Below, in pieces: positions 51,208 through 60,833 of a stretch of 64,000 nt of DNA; positions within the stretch are counted from its first letter, which is position 1, and every line of letters starts with the position of its first letter. Source of the stretch: an uncultured Pelagibacteraceae bacterium. GTDB taxonomy: Bacteria > Pseudomonadota > Alphaproteobacteria > Pelagibacterales > Pelagibacteraceae. The stretch lies in contig CACLEJ010000001.1 in NCBI GenBank assembly GCA_902605865.1, positions 108,903 to 172,902 of the forward strand, read 5' to 3'. A program made the position numbers and the translations under genes. The notes under the pieces were generated by a model that saw only the letters and a program-made list of their open reading frames with translations, did not search any database and was not told where the DNA came from.

Positions 51208-52415
51208 GAAGAGTAGTAATTACAGGTTTGGGAATTGTTTCCTGTCTTGGTAATAATCAGGAAGAAGTTCATCGATCTTTATTAAATACAAAATCAGGAA
51301 TTTCTTTTTCTGAAGAATACAAAGAACATAATCTTAAAAGCCATATTCATGGAAAGCCTAATATAAAACTGGAAGATCACATAGATAGAAAAACAATTAG
51401 ATTTATGGGCTCAGGATCAGCATACAATTATATTGCAATGAAAGAAGCAATTGAGGACTCTGGTTTGGAAGAAAGTGAAGTAAGTAATTTTAAAACAGGA
51501 ATTGTTATGGGTTCAGGTGGACCTTCAATTGAAAATGTTATTTTAGCAGCAGATAAAACTAGAGCTAAGACTCCAAAATTAATGGGACCATTTATAGTTC
51601 CAAGAACCATGGCAAGTACCGCCTCAGCAACACTTGCTGTTCCATTTAAAATTAAGGGAACAAACTATACAATGAGTTCTGCCTGCGCAACAAGTGGACA
51701 CTGTATAGGAAACTCAATGGAACTTATCCAAATGGGGAAACAAGATGTAGTTTTTGCAGGTGGTAGTGAAGAAATACACTGGGCAATGACAGCTATGTTT
51801 GATGCTATGACTGCATTATCTTCTAAATATAATGATACTCCTGAACAGGCTTCAAGGGCTTATGACAAAACTAGAGACGGTTTTGTAATTGCTGGAGGTG
51901 CAGGAGTTTTAGTTCTTGAGGAGTATGAACACGCTAAAGCTCGAGGAGCCAAGATATATGCAGAATTAACTGGTTATGGAGCAACTTCAGATGGATATGA
52001 TATGGTAGCGCCTTCCGGTGAAGGTGCAGTAAGATGTATGCAAATGGCAATGGCAACTTCGAAAAATAAAATAGACTATATAAATACTCATGGAACTTCT
52101 ACTCCCGTTGGAGATATTACTGAATTGAATGCTGTTAAAGAAGCTTTTGGAAATGAAATTCCAAAGATTAGCTCAACTAAATCTTTATCAGGTCATCCGT
52201 TAGGAGCTGCATCAGTGCATGAAGCAATATATTGTTTAATTATGATGAAAAATAATTTCATTACAGGGTCAGCTAACATAAGTGAAATGGATGAAGAGGC
52301 TAAAAAATTTCCAATAGTCGCTAAAACAGAAACAGAAGCAACATTAAATACTGTCATGTCTAATAGTTTTGGTTTTGGTGGAACAAATGCAACTCTAGTA
52401 TTTGAGAAAGTCTAA
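51204..52415 (+). CDS. fabB: 3-oxoacyl-ACP synthase I FabB
   Basis: A 403-residue ketosynthase that elongates acyl-ACP, including the cis-3-decenoyl-ACP from FabA. The nucleophile Cys161 lies in [14 protein letters not shown], and the two catalytic His are in [11 protein letters not shown] (near 297) and [13 protein letters not shown] (near 331). [16 protein letters not shown] closes the protein. The pairing with fabA identifies it as FabB and not FabF. Coupling is ATGA with fabA and a three-base gap to fabI, so these act as one operon. Confidence 0.95.
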   Translation: MRRVVITGLGIVSCLGNNQEEVHRSLLNTKSGISFSEEYKEHNLKSHIHGKPNIKLEDHIDRKTIRFMGSGSAYNYIAMKEAIEDSGLEESEVSNFKTGIVMGSGGPSIENVILAADKTRAKTPKLMGPFIVPRTMASTASATLAVPFKIKGTNYTMSSACATSGHCIGNSMELIQMGKQDVVFAGGSEEIHWAMTAMFDAMTALSSKYNDTPEQASRAYDKTRDGFVIAGGAGVLVLEEYEHAKARGAKIYAELTGYGATSDGYDMVAPSGEGAVRCMQMAMATSKNKIDYINTHGTSTPVGDITELNAVKEAFGNEIPKISSTKSLSGHPLGAASVHEAIYCLIMMKNNFITGSANISEMDEEAKKFPIVAKTETEATLNTVMSNSFGFGGTNATLVFEKV

Positions 52416-52418
52416 ATT

Positions 52419-53204
52419 ATGTCTTTAATGAAGGGTAAAAAAGGACTGATAATGGGTGTTGCAAATGAGAGATCTATTGCATGGGGTATTTCTCAAAAAC
52501 TTTCAGAAGCAGGTGCTGAATTAGCTTTTACATACTTAGGTGATGCTCTTAAAAAAAGAGTAGTTCCTCTTGCAGAAAAACTAAATTCTAATGTTACCTT
52601 TAGCTGTGATGTTGAAAAAAAAGAAGATGTGATAAAATTATTTGAAGATGTTAAATCTCAATGGGGAGAAATTGACTTTGTTGTTCACGCAATCGCTTTT
52701 TCTGATAAATCTGAGCTTTCAGGAGAATATCTAAATACGACTAGAGAGAATTTTTTAAGAAGTATGCTGATTTCATGCTTTTCATTTACTGAAGTTGCAA
52801 AAGAAGCTTCAAAAGTAATGAAAGAGGGTGGTAGTATGATTACACTTAGTTATGAAGCTAACAAAGCAATTCCTAACTATAATGTGATGGGTGTCTGTAA
52901 AGCTGCATTAGAGTCTAGTGTTAAATACTTAGCTAGAGATTTAGGAGCTAAAGGAATAAGAGTTAATGCAATAAGCGCAGGTCCCATAAAAACTTTGGCA
53001 GCATCAGCTATTGGAGATGCAAAATTTTTATATAAATGGAATGCTGATCACTCTTTTTTAAAAAGAAATGTAGATAATATCGATGTTGGAAACTCAGCAT
53101 TATATCTTCTAAGCGATATGGCAGGTGGAGTTACAGGCGAAATTCACTATGTTGATGCTGGTTATAATAAAGTAGGTATGCCAGATCCAAAAAATATATC
53201 TTAA
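52419..53204 (+). CDS. fabI: Enoyl-ACP reductase (NADH) FabI
   Basis: A 261-residue short-chain-dehydrogenase-type reductase that reduces trans-2-enoyl-ACP in fatty-acid synthesis. GLIMGVANERSIAWGIS is the FabI nucleotide-binding signature, and the active-site Tyr-X6-Lys region reads YNVMGVCKAALESSVKYLARDLG. RVNAISAGPIKTLAASAIG is the substrate loop. Length is standard. It is last in the fab operon; a 50-residue membrane protein follows after 12 bases. Confidence 0.95.
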   Translation: MSLMKGKKGLIMGVANERSIAWGISQKLSEAGAELAFTYLGDALKKRVVPLAEKLNSNVTFSCDVEKKEDVIKLFEDVKSQWGEIDFVVHAIAFSDKSELSGEYLNTTRENFLRSMLISCFSFTEVAKEASKVMKEGGSMITLSYEANKAIPNYNVMGVCKAALESSVKYLARDLGAKGIRVNAISAGPIKTLAASAIGDAKFLYKWNADHSFLKRNVDNIDVGNSALYLLSDMAGGVTGEIHYVDAGYNKVGMPDPKNIS

Positions 53205-53216
53205 AAGTTAATTATT

Positions 53217-53369
53217 ATGTTAATTTTAGTTTGGTTTGTTGTTTGTATTATATTTTTTATAGTACAATTAATTCTTGAAGGTTCTGGTCATGCATTAGAA
53301 GTTTTTGCCCTATTGACTGCAATAGCTTTATTCTTGATAAATAAGCTTGGAAAAAAAATAAATAAGTAA
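53217..53369 (+). CDS. 50-residue double-span membrane protein
   Basis: A small ORF in the fabI-msrB gap. Two hydrophobic segments (ILVWFVVCIIFFIVQLIL, about 3-20, and LEVFALLTAIALFLI, about 27-41) are joined by EGSGHA, and a basic tail NKLGKKINK ends it, so a hairpin membrane protein with the tail inside is predicted. It begins 12 bp after fabI and ends 11 bp before msrB on the same strand. I recognise no family. Codon and reading-frame continuity support it as real, but no strong Shine-Dalgarno sequence is present. Confidence 0.6.
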   Translation: MLILVWFVVCIIFFIVQLILEGSGHALEVFALLTAIALFLINKLGKKINK

Positions 53370-53380
53370 GTAATCGTTTT

Positions 53381-53872
53381 GTGAAAAGAAAATTTTTGAA
53401 AATTGCTGGGGCTTCTATATTAGGTTTTATATTTTATCCATTTACTTCATTTGCAAATAACATTGTGGGTTTTAAAAAAAAATTAAAAAAAGATGAGAGT
53501 GAATATAATATAATAAATCCTGAACTCACAAATGAGCAAAAAATAATAATGTTTGAAGAGGGTACAGAACGTGCTGGAACTAGCGAATTAAATTATGAGA
53601 AAAGAAAAGGGACTTATCATTGTGCAAATTGTGGTGTGAAACTATTTGAATCCACTGCAAAATTTGATAGCGGAACTGGTTGGCCATCATTCACCGAGGC
53701 AATACCAGGTGTATTTGTAACAAAAACTGATTATTCTTTTGGCATGAAGAGGACTGAATACAGCTGTGCAAATTGTGGTGCTCATCACGGCCATGTATTT
53801 AATGATGGTCCTGATGGTGGAAAAAGATATTGTAGCAACGGTCTTTGCTTGCTTTTCATCCCAGAGAGTTAG
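53381..53872 (+). CDS. msrB: Exported peptide-methionine (R)-S-oxide reductase MsrB
   Basis: A 163-residue MsrB that reduces methionine-R-sulphoxide. The zinc site is two CXXC pairs (CANC ... CANC), SGTGWPSF is the substrate motif, and RYCSNGLCLLF carries the catalytic Cys. Residues 1-25 form an export signal; KRKFLK followed by a hydrophobic stretch resembles a KR-type Tat motif, though Sec export is also possible. The start codon is GTG at 53381. It should act in the periplasm on oxidised envelope proteins. It is convergent with the ABM-domain gene. Confidence 0.92.
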   Translation: MKRKFLKIAGASILGFIFYPFTSFANNIVGFKKKLKKDESEYNIINPELTNEQKIIMFEEGTERAGTSELNYEKRKGTYHCANCGVKLFESTAKFDSGTGWPSFTEAIPGVFVTKTDYSFGMKRTEYSCANCGAHHGHVFNDGPDGGKRYCSNGLCLLFIPES

Positions 53873-53875
53873 TAA

Positions 53876-54256
53876 TTATATTTTTCTGATATAACCAACA
53901 TTAGTAGTTTTAAAATGCTTGAAAGGGATATTTGTATCTTTTATTGCCTTGATAGTCTCTTCCGTAATATTTCCATAGACCTCTATTTCGAATCTATCCG
54001 CAATTTTGTTGTGCTTTTCAACATAAGCTTGAACTGGTGCATTACTTAGATGATGTAGCATGGCTTCACTATTTCGGTAAACTTCACTCCAAGTAAACTC
54101 TAAAGAATCATTTGGATCTTGATCAAAAGTATGAATAAGCATGTCTGGCTCTGATGCATTAACAGCATCATCAGCCTCTTTTGCTATCTTGAGATACTCT
54201 TCAACCTTGCCCTCTTTAACACGTATTCTAGCAATTAAAATAAATGGGTTGGACAT
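53876..54256 (-). CDS. Antibiotic biosynthesis monooxygenase (ABM)-like domain protein
   Basis: A 126-residue protein with a dimeric alpha/beta ferredoxin-like ABM fold. FILIARIRVKEGKVEEYLKIAKEADDAVNASEPDMLIHTFDQDPND carries the first helix, followed by FTWSEVYRNSEAMLHHLSNAPVQAYVEKH. The family is found in small oxidases and in unassigned stress proteins; no cofactor site can be named here. An antibiotic role is not implied. It is four bases downstream of pnp on the same strand, so it may be the end of the nusA-pnp operon. Confidence 0.75.
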   Translation of the reverse strand: MSNPFILIARIRVKEGKVEEYLKIAKEADDAVNASEPDMLIHTFDQDPNDSLEFTWSEVYRNSEAMLHHLSNAPVQAYVEKHNKIADRFEIEVYGNITEETIKAIKDTNIPFKHFKTTNVGYIRKI

Positions 54257-54260
54257 TTAC

Positions 54261-56333
54261 CTATATAGCAGCCTGCTTTATAGATAATTTAACTTTACCT
54301 CTATCAAATCCAATAACTTTAACTTTAACCTCGTCACCTTCTTTGACAACATCGGTTACTTTTGCAACTCTTTTATCTGCAAGCTCAGAAATATGCACAA
54401 GTCCATCTTGCTTTCCAAGGAAATTAACAAAAGCTCCAAATTCCATAATTTTCATAACTTTTCCATTATAAATTTTATTTAATTCAGCTTTAGCTGTTAT
54501 ATCTTTGATCATTTGCATGGCAATGTTTCTAGACTCTTCGTCTGGAGCAGCAACTGTAACTACACCTTCATCATTTACATCAACTTTAGCACCAGATTTT
54601 TCTACAATCTCTCTAATTGTTGCTCCACCTTTTCCAATAACTGCCGCAATATCTTTTTTATCAACAGTAATCTTCTCCATTTTTGGGGTATGTTTTCCAA
54701 CATCGTCTCTAGATTTGTCTAATGCTTTATTCATTTCGCCCAAAATATGAATTCTACCATCTTTTGCTTGATTTAAAGCCTGTTCCATTATTTCAAATGT
54801 AATTCCTGTAATCTTGATATCCATTTGTAATGATGTGATCCCATCTTTAGTACCTGCAACTTTAAAATCCATGTCTCCAAGGTGGTCTTCATCACCAAGA
54901 ATATCTGATAATACAGAGAAATCCTCACCTTCTTTTATTAAACCCATTGCAATACCTGCAACTGGCTCTTTAATCGGAACACCTGCATCCATAAGAGCAA
55001 GTGAAGTTCCACAAACAGTTGCCATTGAAGATGAGCCGTTAGACTCAGTTATTTCTGATACAATCCTAAATGTATAGGGAAAACTTTCTTTTGATGGAAG
55101 TGAAGAGTTAATTGCTCTCCATGCTAACTTACCATGACCTATCTCTCTTCTACCTGTTCCAATCCTTCCTGTTTCACCAACTGAGAATGGAGGAAAGTTA
55201 TAGTGTAACATAAATCTCTCTTTTTGAAGACCATCTAAACTCTCTATTCTTTGTTCATCATCTGAAGTTCCAAGTGTAGTTGTTACAATGGCTTGTGTTT
55301 CACCTCTTGTAAACAAAGCTGAACCATGAACTCTAGGTAATATTCCGACTTCACACATAATTGGTCTTACATCAGCAAGTCCTCTTCCATCAATACGATT
55401 TTTATTTTTTAGGATATCACTTCTTACAATGGATTTTTCTAAATTTTTAAGCTGTGAGTTTACATCTAAATCAGTGTAAGCTTCATTTTCTTCATATAAC
55501 TTTTTTGCTTTTTCACTAATTTCAGAAATTTGATTTGATCTATCTTGTTTATCTCTAGTAGAGAAAGCTTTTTTCAAATCTTCAGTAAATTCATCTTCTA
55601 ATTTCTTTTTTACCTCTGAAAGATCTTTTTTCTCAACTGTCCACTCAGGCTTTCTGCATTCTTTTGCAAGATCTTCTATCATTTCTATTATAGGAACAAA
55701 ACTTTTATGACCAAATTTAACAGCATTCAACATTTCTTCTTCAGTTAAACCATTTGCCTCAGACTCAACCATTAAAACTGCATCTTTTGTTCCTGCAACT
55801 ACTAAATCTAGTTTGGACTCTTCTAATTCTTTTTTTGAAGGATTAAGAACATACTTTCCTTTAATAAAGCCAACTCTAGAGGCACCCACAGGACCCATAA
55901 AAGGCATTCCTGAGATTGCTAAAGCTGCTGATGATGCAATGATAGATAAAATATCTGCTTCATTCTCTTTATCATAAGATATTACTGTTGGTAATAGTTG
56001 CACCTCGTTTTTAAATTCATCTGGAAACAAAGGTCTAATTGGTCTATCAATTAACCTTGAAATTAATGTTTCACTTTCTGTAGGTCTGGCTTCTCTTTTA
56101 AAATACCCACCTGGAATTTTACCAGCTGCATAATATTTTTCTTGGTAATTAACAGATAAAGGAAAGTAATCCATATCTGGATTTACTTTCTTTGCTCCAA
56201 CAACTGTTGCTAAAACAACTGTCTCACCACATTGTGCTATGATTGCTCCATCAGCTTGTCTTGCTATTTTCCCAGTCTCTAAACTTAATTTTTTTCCGCT
56301 TACTTCTATTTCTTTTTTTACTACTTTAAACAT
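54261..56333 (-). CDS. pnp: Polynucleotide phosphorylase
   Basis: A 690-residue 3'-to-5' exoribonuclease. It has two RNase PH domains: the first carries [37 protein letters not shown], and the second has [16 protein letters not shown] and the GMAMGL-like [38 protein letters not shown]. These are followed by a KH domain ([15 protein letters not shown]) and an S1 domain ([28 protein letters not shown]). It degrades mRNA using phosphate and may work with the SUV3-like helicase in the window. It abuts rpsO with no gap. Confidence 0.97.
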   Translation of the reverse strand: MFKVVKKEIEVSGKKLSLETGKIARQADGAIIAQCGETVVLATVVGAKKVNPDMDYFPLSVNYQEKYYAAGKIPGGYFKREARPTESETLISRLIDRPIRPLFPDEFKNEVQLLPTVISYDKENEADILSIIASSAALAISGMPFMGPVGASRVGFIKGKYVLNPSKKELEESKLDLVVAGTKDAVLMVESEANGLTEEEMLNAVKFGHKSFVPIIEMIEDLAKECRKPEWTVEKKDLSEVKKKLEDEFTEDLKKAFSTRDKQDRSNQISEISEKAKKLYEENEAYTDLDVNSQLKNLEKSIVRSDILKNKNRIDGRGLADVRPIMCEVGILPRVHGSALFTRGETQAIVTTTLGTSDDEQRIESLDGLQKERFMLHYNFPPFSVGETGRIGTGRREIGHGKLAWRAINSSLPSKESFPYTFRIVSEITESNGSSSMATVCGTSLALMDAGVPIKEPVAGIAMGLIKEGEDFSVLSDILGDEDHLGDMDFKVAGTKDGITSLQMDIKITGITFEIMEQALNQAKDGRIHILGEMNKALDKSRDDVGKHTPKMEKITVDKKDIAAVIGKGGATIREIVEKSGAKVDVNDEGVVTVAAPDEESRNIAMQMIKDITAKAELNKIYNGKVMKIMEFGAFVNFLGKQDGLVHISELADKRVAKVTDVVKEGDEVKVKVIGFDRGKVKLSIKQAAI

Positions 56334-56582
56334 TTACTTCCTTAAATTTAATTTTGTTAACACCGCTTTATAAGACTCCATATTATTTTTCTTTAAGTAG
56401 TCTAATAATTTTTTTCTTCTATTTACTGCTCTCAAAAGGCCTACAGAAGAATGTTTATCCTTTTTGAATTGTTTAATGTGTTTTGATAGACTCTCAATCT
56501 TTCCAGTTAATTGAGCTATCTGAACTTCCGAAGATCCAGTATCTTTATCATGAATTTGAAGTTCTTTTACTTTTTCTCTCAT
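56334..56582 (-). CDS. rpsO: 30S ribosomal protein S15
   Basis: An 82-residue S15 with DKDTGSSEVQIAQLTGKIESLSKHIKQFKKDKHSSVGLLRAVNRRKKLLDYLKK, the conserved four-helix core that binds 16S rRNA. The usual length is 88-89; here the first six or seven residues (commonly MSITAE.) are missing, and the protein begins MREKVKEL. The start is fixed by the ten-base gap to rbfA. The rpsO-pnp pair is conserved across bacteria. truB, usually placed between rbfA and rpsO, is absent. Confidence 0.95.
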   Translation of the reverse strand: MREKVKELQIHDKDTGSSEVQIAQLTGKIESLSKHIKQFKKDKHSSVGLLRAVNRRKKLLDYLKKNNMESYKAVLTKLNLRK

Positions 56583-56591
56583 TTTTTTTCC

Positions 56592-56957
56592 TTATTTATT
56601 TGTTTGTTTAATTAAATTTTCTATTTTTTCTGCATAATCAAAAGAGTCATCTTTTACAAAAAAAAGTTTTGGTAAAAATTTCATTATAATTTTTTTTGAT
56701 AAAACTTTTCTAATCATAAATGATGCTATTTTTAATTTTTCTATAATTTCTTCTGAATTTTTTCCTCCTAAAGGCATTACAAATATTTTTGCAGTTTTTA
56801 AATCTGGTGACATTCTTACTTCAGTAACAGTAATTTCCCTAGTTGATAAATTTGGAATTTTAGCTTCATCTCTTATAAAAAGCGTACCTAAAGCCTGCTT
56901 TATCATTTCACCAACTCTTAATTGTCTTTGTGTAAGAGGTTTTCCTAAATGTTTCAT
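56592..56957 (-). CDS. rbfA: Ribosome-binding factor A
   Basis: A 121-residue KH-fold ribosome maturation factor that acts on the 16S rRNA 5' end. TQRQLRVGEMIKQALGTLF is the family N-terminal helix, ITVTEVRMSPDLKTAKIFVMPL is the core, and the C-terminal LSKKIIMKFLPKLFFVKDDSFDYAEKIENL ends it. It starts directly after the infB stop. Gene order infB-rbfA-rpsO is the usual one without truB. No unusual residue was seen. Confidence 0.95.
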   Translation of the reverse strand: MKHLGKPLTQRQLRVGEMIKQALGTLFIRDEAKIPNLSTREITVTEVRMSPDLKTAKIFVMPLGGKNSEEIIEKLKIASFMIRKVLSKKIIMKFLPKLFFVKDDSFDYAEKIENLIKQTNK

Positions 56958-59174
56958 TTAAATCGTTCTCTCAGTTACTGTAGAATTATAAACTTCTATG
57001 ATGTCTTTTTTTTGATAATCGGCAAAATCTTTTAGAGTAATTCCACATTCTAAACCTGCCGAAACCTGTTTAGTTTGGTCTTTTTCTCTGAATATAGAAC
57101 TAATTTTTCCGTTAAATATTATAGTCCCATCCCTGATAACTCTTGCTCTAGAATTCTGAGTTATTTCTCCCTCAACTACTTTCGAACCTGCTACTTTACC
57201 AACTTTTGAAACTTTAAATATTTCAAGTATTTCTGCACTTCCAATAATTTTTTCTTCTACATCTGGTGATAATAAACCCGCCATCTTACTTTTTATAAAA
57301 TCTAACACTTCATAGATTATATTATACGATGATATTAAAATTTTTTCTTGTTCGGCTCTTTTCTTGGCCTCTTTACTTGGTTTAACGTTAAATGCTATTA
57401 TTACTGCATTTGAGGCTTTTGCCAAAGTCACATCTGTTTCTGTAACCATTCCTATGTCTGAAAGAAGTATTTTTGGTTTTACTTCATCATGTTTAATCTG
57501 ATCTATGGCGTTTCTGATTGCTTCAGATGATCCATGAACATCGGATTTAATAATTATATTTAATTCCTCTGAAACTGAGTTCTGAAAAGCAGAGTCTTGG
57601 GTAACAAAATTAAGAGGTATTTTATCATCTTTTGATTCTTCAACTCTTGCTTCACAAAGAGATTTAGCCTCCTTTTCATTTGATAGAACAATAAAATCAT
57701 CTCCAGATTTTGCTGCACCATTAATACCAATAATCTCAATTGGAGTAGATGGTTGAGCAACATCAATATTTTTACCTTGATCATTTATTATTGCTCTTAC
57801 TTTCCCCCATTTTAAACCACTGACAAAATAATCTCCTTTTTTAAGAGTACCTGCAGTTACAACTATGTTTGCTACTGGACCTCTTCCAATATCAATCTTT
57901 GACTCAAGTACTATTCCTTTAGCATTTGTTTCAAAATCTGTTTTTAAATCAAGTAATTCTGCCTGTAATAAAATAGACTCGACTAACTTATCTAAATTAT
58001 TTTTAGTTTTAGTTGAGATTTCAACCATTAAAGTGTCCCCTGATAAATCTTCGGCAATTAACTCATATTCTAAAAGTTGATTTTTTATTTTCTGCGGGTC
58101 TGCTTCAGATAAATCACATTTATTTATGGCAACAACTATTGGTACTTTTGCTGCCTTTGCATGTTTAATTGACTCTATCGTTTGTGGTTTAACACCATCG
58201 TCTGCTGCCACAACTAAAATTACAATATCTGTTAGCTTAGAGCCTCTGGCTCTCATCTCTGTGAATGCTGCATGTCCTGGAGTATCAATGAATGTAATTT
58301 TATTATTTTGATGATTAATTTGATATGCTCCAATATGTTGTGTAATACCACCAAATTCACCTGAAACAACATTCGCCTTCCTTAACACGTCTAAGACTGA
58401 AGTTTTCCCGTGATCAACATGTCCCATAACTGTAACAATTGGAGGTCGGTTTTGTAAATTTTCTGATTTTACTTCTTTTATTTTTTCAATTATTTCCTCA
58501 GCCTTTGTCTCTCGTACAGGATTGTGACCAAATTCCTTTACTAAATACTCTGCTGTATCAGCATCAATCGTATTATTTATTGTTACTGTTACTCCCATAC
58601 CAAGTAAATATTTAATAATACTACTAGATTGTTCAGCCATTCTGTTTGCTAGCTCTTTGATTGTAATTACCTCTGGAAGATTTACATCTCTTTTAACTTG
58701 AATAAAATTATCTTTATTCTCATCTTGACTTAAACTTCTATTCTCTTTTTGTTTTGCTCTTTTTAATGAGGCTAAACTTCTGGATTTAGTCTCTGCGTGT
58801 TCTTCGCTTAAAGCTCTAGAAATGGTTAATTTTAATTCTCTTCTTTTTCCACCAATCTTATTAGACTTATTTTCTTTTTGAGGGGTTTCGCCCTTCAGCC
58901 TTCTTGTAGCTCTTTGTTCTGCCAATTTTCTTTTCTCAAAATCTGAAGAAGGTTGTGTAGTTGATCGAGTAAAGTTATTTGGTTTTTGGGAAATATTGTT
59001 ACTTGGTCTAAAATTATTATTATTTTGTCTAGAAAATTGAGATTTTCCTGTAAATTTTGAGCTTTTTTTCTCTATAACAACAGTATTTTTTGATTGAGAT
59101 TTAGCTTGCTCTATGCTGCTAAAGGTTTTCTTTGAGCTTCCTGATATTGATAACTTTAATTTCTTTTTTTCCAT
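56958..59174 (-). CDS. infB: Translation initiation factor IF-2
   Basis: A 738-residue GTPase that places initiator tRNA on the 30S subunit. The N-terminal region is basic and low-complexity (about 1-160). The GTPase has GHVDHGKT (251-258), a G3 DTPGHAAFTEMRARG and an NKCD motif (VVAINKCDLSEADP). Domains II-IV follow, ending in GECGITLKDF-like GLECGITLKDFADYQKKDIIEVY. It is part of nusA-infB-rbfA-rpsO-pnp, starting ten bases after nusA. Length is short compared with E. coli because the N-terminal extension is reduced. Confidence 0.97.
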   Translation of the reverse strand: MEKKKLKLSISGSSKKTFSSIEQAKSQSKNTVVIEKKSSKFTGKSQFSRQNNNNFRPSNNISQKPNNFTRSTTQPSSDFEKRKLAEQRATRRLKGETPQKENKSNKIGGKRRELKLTISRALSEEHAETKSRSLASLKRAKQKENRSLSQDENKDNFIQVKRDVNLPEVITIKELANRMAEQSSSIIKYLLGMGVTVTINNTIDADTAEYLVKEFGHNPVRETKAEEIIEKIKEVKSENLQNRPPIVTVMGHVDHGKTSVLDVLRKANVVSGEFGGITQHIGAYQINHQNNKITFIDTPGHAAFTEMRARGSKLTDIVILVVAADDGVKPQTIESIKHAKAAKVPIVVAINKCDLSEADPQKIKNQLLEYELIAEDLSGDTLMVEISTKTKNNLDKLVESILLQAELLDLKTDFETNAKGIVLESKIDIGRGPVANIVVTAGTLKKGDYFVSGLKWGKVRAIINDQGKNIDVAQPSTPIEIIGINGAAKSGDDFIVLSNEKEAKSLCEARVEESKDDKIPLNFVTQDSAFQNSVSEELNIIIKSDVHGSSEAIRNAIDQIKHDEVKPKILLSDIGMVTETDVTLAKASNAVIIAFNVKPSKEAKKRAEQEKILISSYNIIYEVLDFIKSKMAGLLSPDVEEKIIGSAEILEIFKVSKVGKVAGSKVVEGEITQNSRARVIRDGTIIFNGKISSIFREKDQTKQVSAGLECGITLKDFADYQKKDIIEVYNSTVTERTI

Positions 59175-59184
59175 TTTTCATCTC

Positions 59185-60738
59185 TCAATCTTTATAAACT
59201 TTTTCTCTTGCAGACATAATTAAATTGTCAGCCTCTGATTTTGATAAAGCAAATTCTTCTAAAAATCCCTTAATTTTTACTCTTTCTCCTTTAATGATAT
59301 CATAAGTGCCTGTAAGCTCATCAGACGCCAAATCTGCTAAATCTATTAAAGTTAAAATTTTTTGTTCTCCAAGAGTTACCAACATTCCAGGTGTTAATCC
59401 TTCATGATTTATTAGATCATTTTCTACACCAAGATCTTTAATTCTTTTTGATATTTCTTGTTGATCTTTTTCATAAAATTCTTTTGCTCTTTCAATAAGT
59501 TCTTTAGCAGTATCCTCTTCTATTCCCTCTATTTTAAATAGCGCGTCTGGCGCACTATCTTTTATATCGTCAATTGAAGAGAAACCCTCAGCAACTAAAA
59601 GTTGTCCTAAAGTTTCATCGAGCTCTAGATTTTTTACAATATTATCTGTTTTTTCTTTAAATTCTAATTGTCTTCTCTCCGAGTCTTCTTGCTCTGTCAT
59701 AATATTTATTTCGTAATTTAATAACTTTGTTGCTAATCTTACATTTTGACCTCGTCTACCAATTGCTTTGCTCAAATTTTCCTCTGTCAATATTACATCT
59801 AACTTTTTAGTCTCATTATCAACATTTACTCTTTGTACTTCAGCAGGTGATAGAGCATTTGCTACAACGATAGCAGGATCTTCAGACCAATTCACAATAT
59901 CTATCTTTTCACCTTGTAGTTCATTGACAACCGATTGAACTCTACTTCCCCTCATACCAACACATGCTCCCACTGGATCTAAGGAAGTATCAATAGCTTT
60001 AACACAAATCTTTGCTCTACTTCCAGGATCTCTTGATGAAGATTTAATTTCTATTAAACCATCATAAATTTCTGGAACTTCTTGAATAAATAATTTATCC
60101 ATAAATTTTGGATGAGCTCTAGATAAAAAAATTTGTTGTCCTCTTGGCTCTCTTCTTACATCTAGACAATATGCCTTCACTCTATCGCCTGCCTTAATAT
60201 TTTCTCTGGGTATCATCTCATTTTTTTGTATTATTGCCTCTGTTCTTCCCAGATCAACAATTACATTACCAAATTCCAATCTCTTAACTATTCCACTCAA
60301 TATTGTATCTTTCTTATCAATAAAATCATTGTATTGTCTTTCTCTCTCTGCCTCTCTAACATTAAAGTTTATTACTTGTTTTGCTGTTTGAGCTGCAATT
60401 CGACCAAAATCAAATGAGGGTAATGGCTGAAGAATCTCATCTCCAATTTGCTTATCTTTGTTTATTTGATTTAATTTAATTGCATCTTCAAGAGTAATTT
60501 CTAAATTTGAATTCTCTGGATTTGTAGCAACTACTAGTTTTCTGTATATCCCTATATCACCATTATCTCTATTAATTTCAACTTTGATTTCATTCTCCGA
60601 TCCAAATTTAGATTTTGCAGCTTTTGCAATACCAGTTTCCATTGACTCAATAATTAAATCCTTATCAATAGATTTTTCCAAAGCAACGGCCTCGGCAATT
60701 CTTAGTAATTCAAGTTTATCTGCTCTTCTATTTAACAT
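59185..60738 (-). CDS. nusA: Transcription termination/antitermination factor NusA
   Basis: A 517-residue NusA. The N-terminal RNA-polymerase-binding domain is followed by an S1 domain (ILSGIVKRLEFGNVIVDLGRTEAIIQKNE), two KH domains (GACVGMRGSRVQSVVNELQGEKIDIV and KAIGRRGQNVRLATKLL), and helical C-terminal acidic repeats (LGQLLVAEGFSSIDDI). I start it at ATG 60738 (MLNRRADKLELLRIAEAVALEK). The longer frame starts inside a terminator hairpin and is unlikely. An intrinsic terminator lies only 12 bp upstream, and rimP, its usual partner, is missing. Confidence 0.95.
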   Translation of the reverse strand: MLNRRADKLELLRIAEAVALEKSIDKDLIIESMETGIAKAAKSKFGSENEIKVEINRDNGDIGIYRKLVVATNPENSNLEITLEDAIKLNQINKDKQIGDEILQPLPSFDFGRIAAQTAKQVINFNVREAERERQYNDFIDKKDTILSGIVKRLEFGNVIVDLGRTEAIIQKNEMIPRENIKAGDRVKAYCLDVRREPRGQQIFLSRAHPKFMDKLFIQEVPEIYDGLIEIKSSSRDPGSRAKICVKAIDTSLDPVGACVGMRGSRVQSVVNELQGEKIDIVNWSEDPAIVVANALSPAEVQRVNVDNETKKLDVILTEENLSKAIGRRGQNVRLATKLLNYEINIMTEQEDSERRQLEFKEKTDNIVKNLELDETLGQLLVAEGFSSIDDIKDSAPDALFKIEGIEEDTAKELIERAKEFYEKDQQEISKRIKDLGVENDLINHEGLTPGMLVTLGEQKILTLIDLADLASDELTGTYDIIKGERVKIKGFLEEFALSKSEADNLIMSAREKVYKD

Positions 60739-60750
60739 ATTTTTGTGACC

Positions 60751-60777
60751 AAAAAAAAATGGGCCAAGGCCCATTTT
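60751..60777 (-). terminator. Intrinsic terminator between metK and nusA
   Basis: On the minus strand AAAATGGGCC and GGCCCATTTT pair around a two-base centre and are followed by nine U in total. It is a textbook rho-independent terminator. It ends 12 bases before the nusA ATG, so nusA transcription must read through it unless a start lies within it. Confidence 0.88.
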
Positions 60778-60799
60778 GAAATTTCAACAATGTGCTTGA

Positions 60800-60827
60800 A
60801 ATATAGTTATTTTTTATAAGTTTTCAA
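60800..60827 (-). promoter_or_regulatory. Predicted sigma-70 promoter upstream of the nusA-leader terminator
   Basis: On the minus strand TTGAAA (60827-60822), a 16-bp spacer and TATATT (60805-60800) match the -35/-10 pattern with one mismatch each. Its RNA would begin about 60793 and meet the terminator almost at once. Confidence 0.55.
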
Positions 60828-60833
60828 CAATAT

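Noticed and set aside
53876..54256. Antibiotic synthesis gene
   Set aside because: The ABM fold is shared by many small proteins of other function; no biosynthetic partner genes are nearby.
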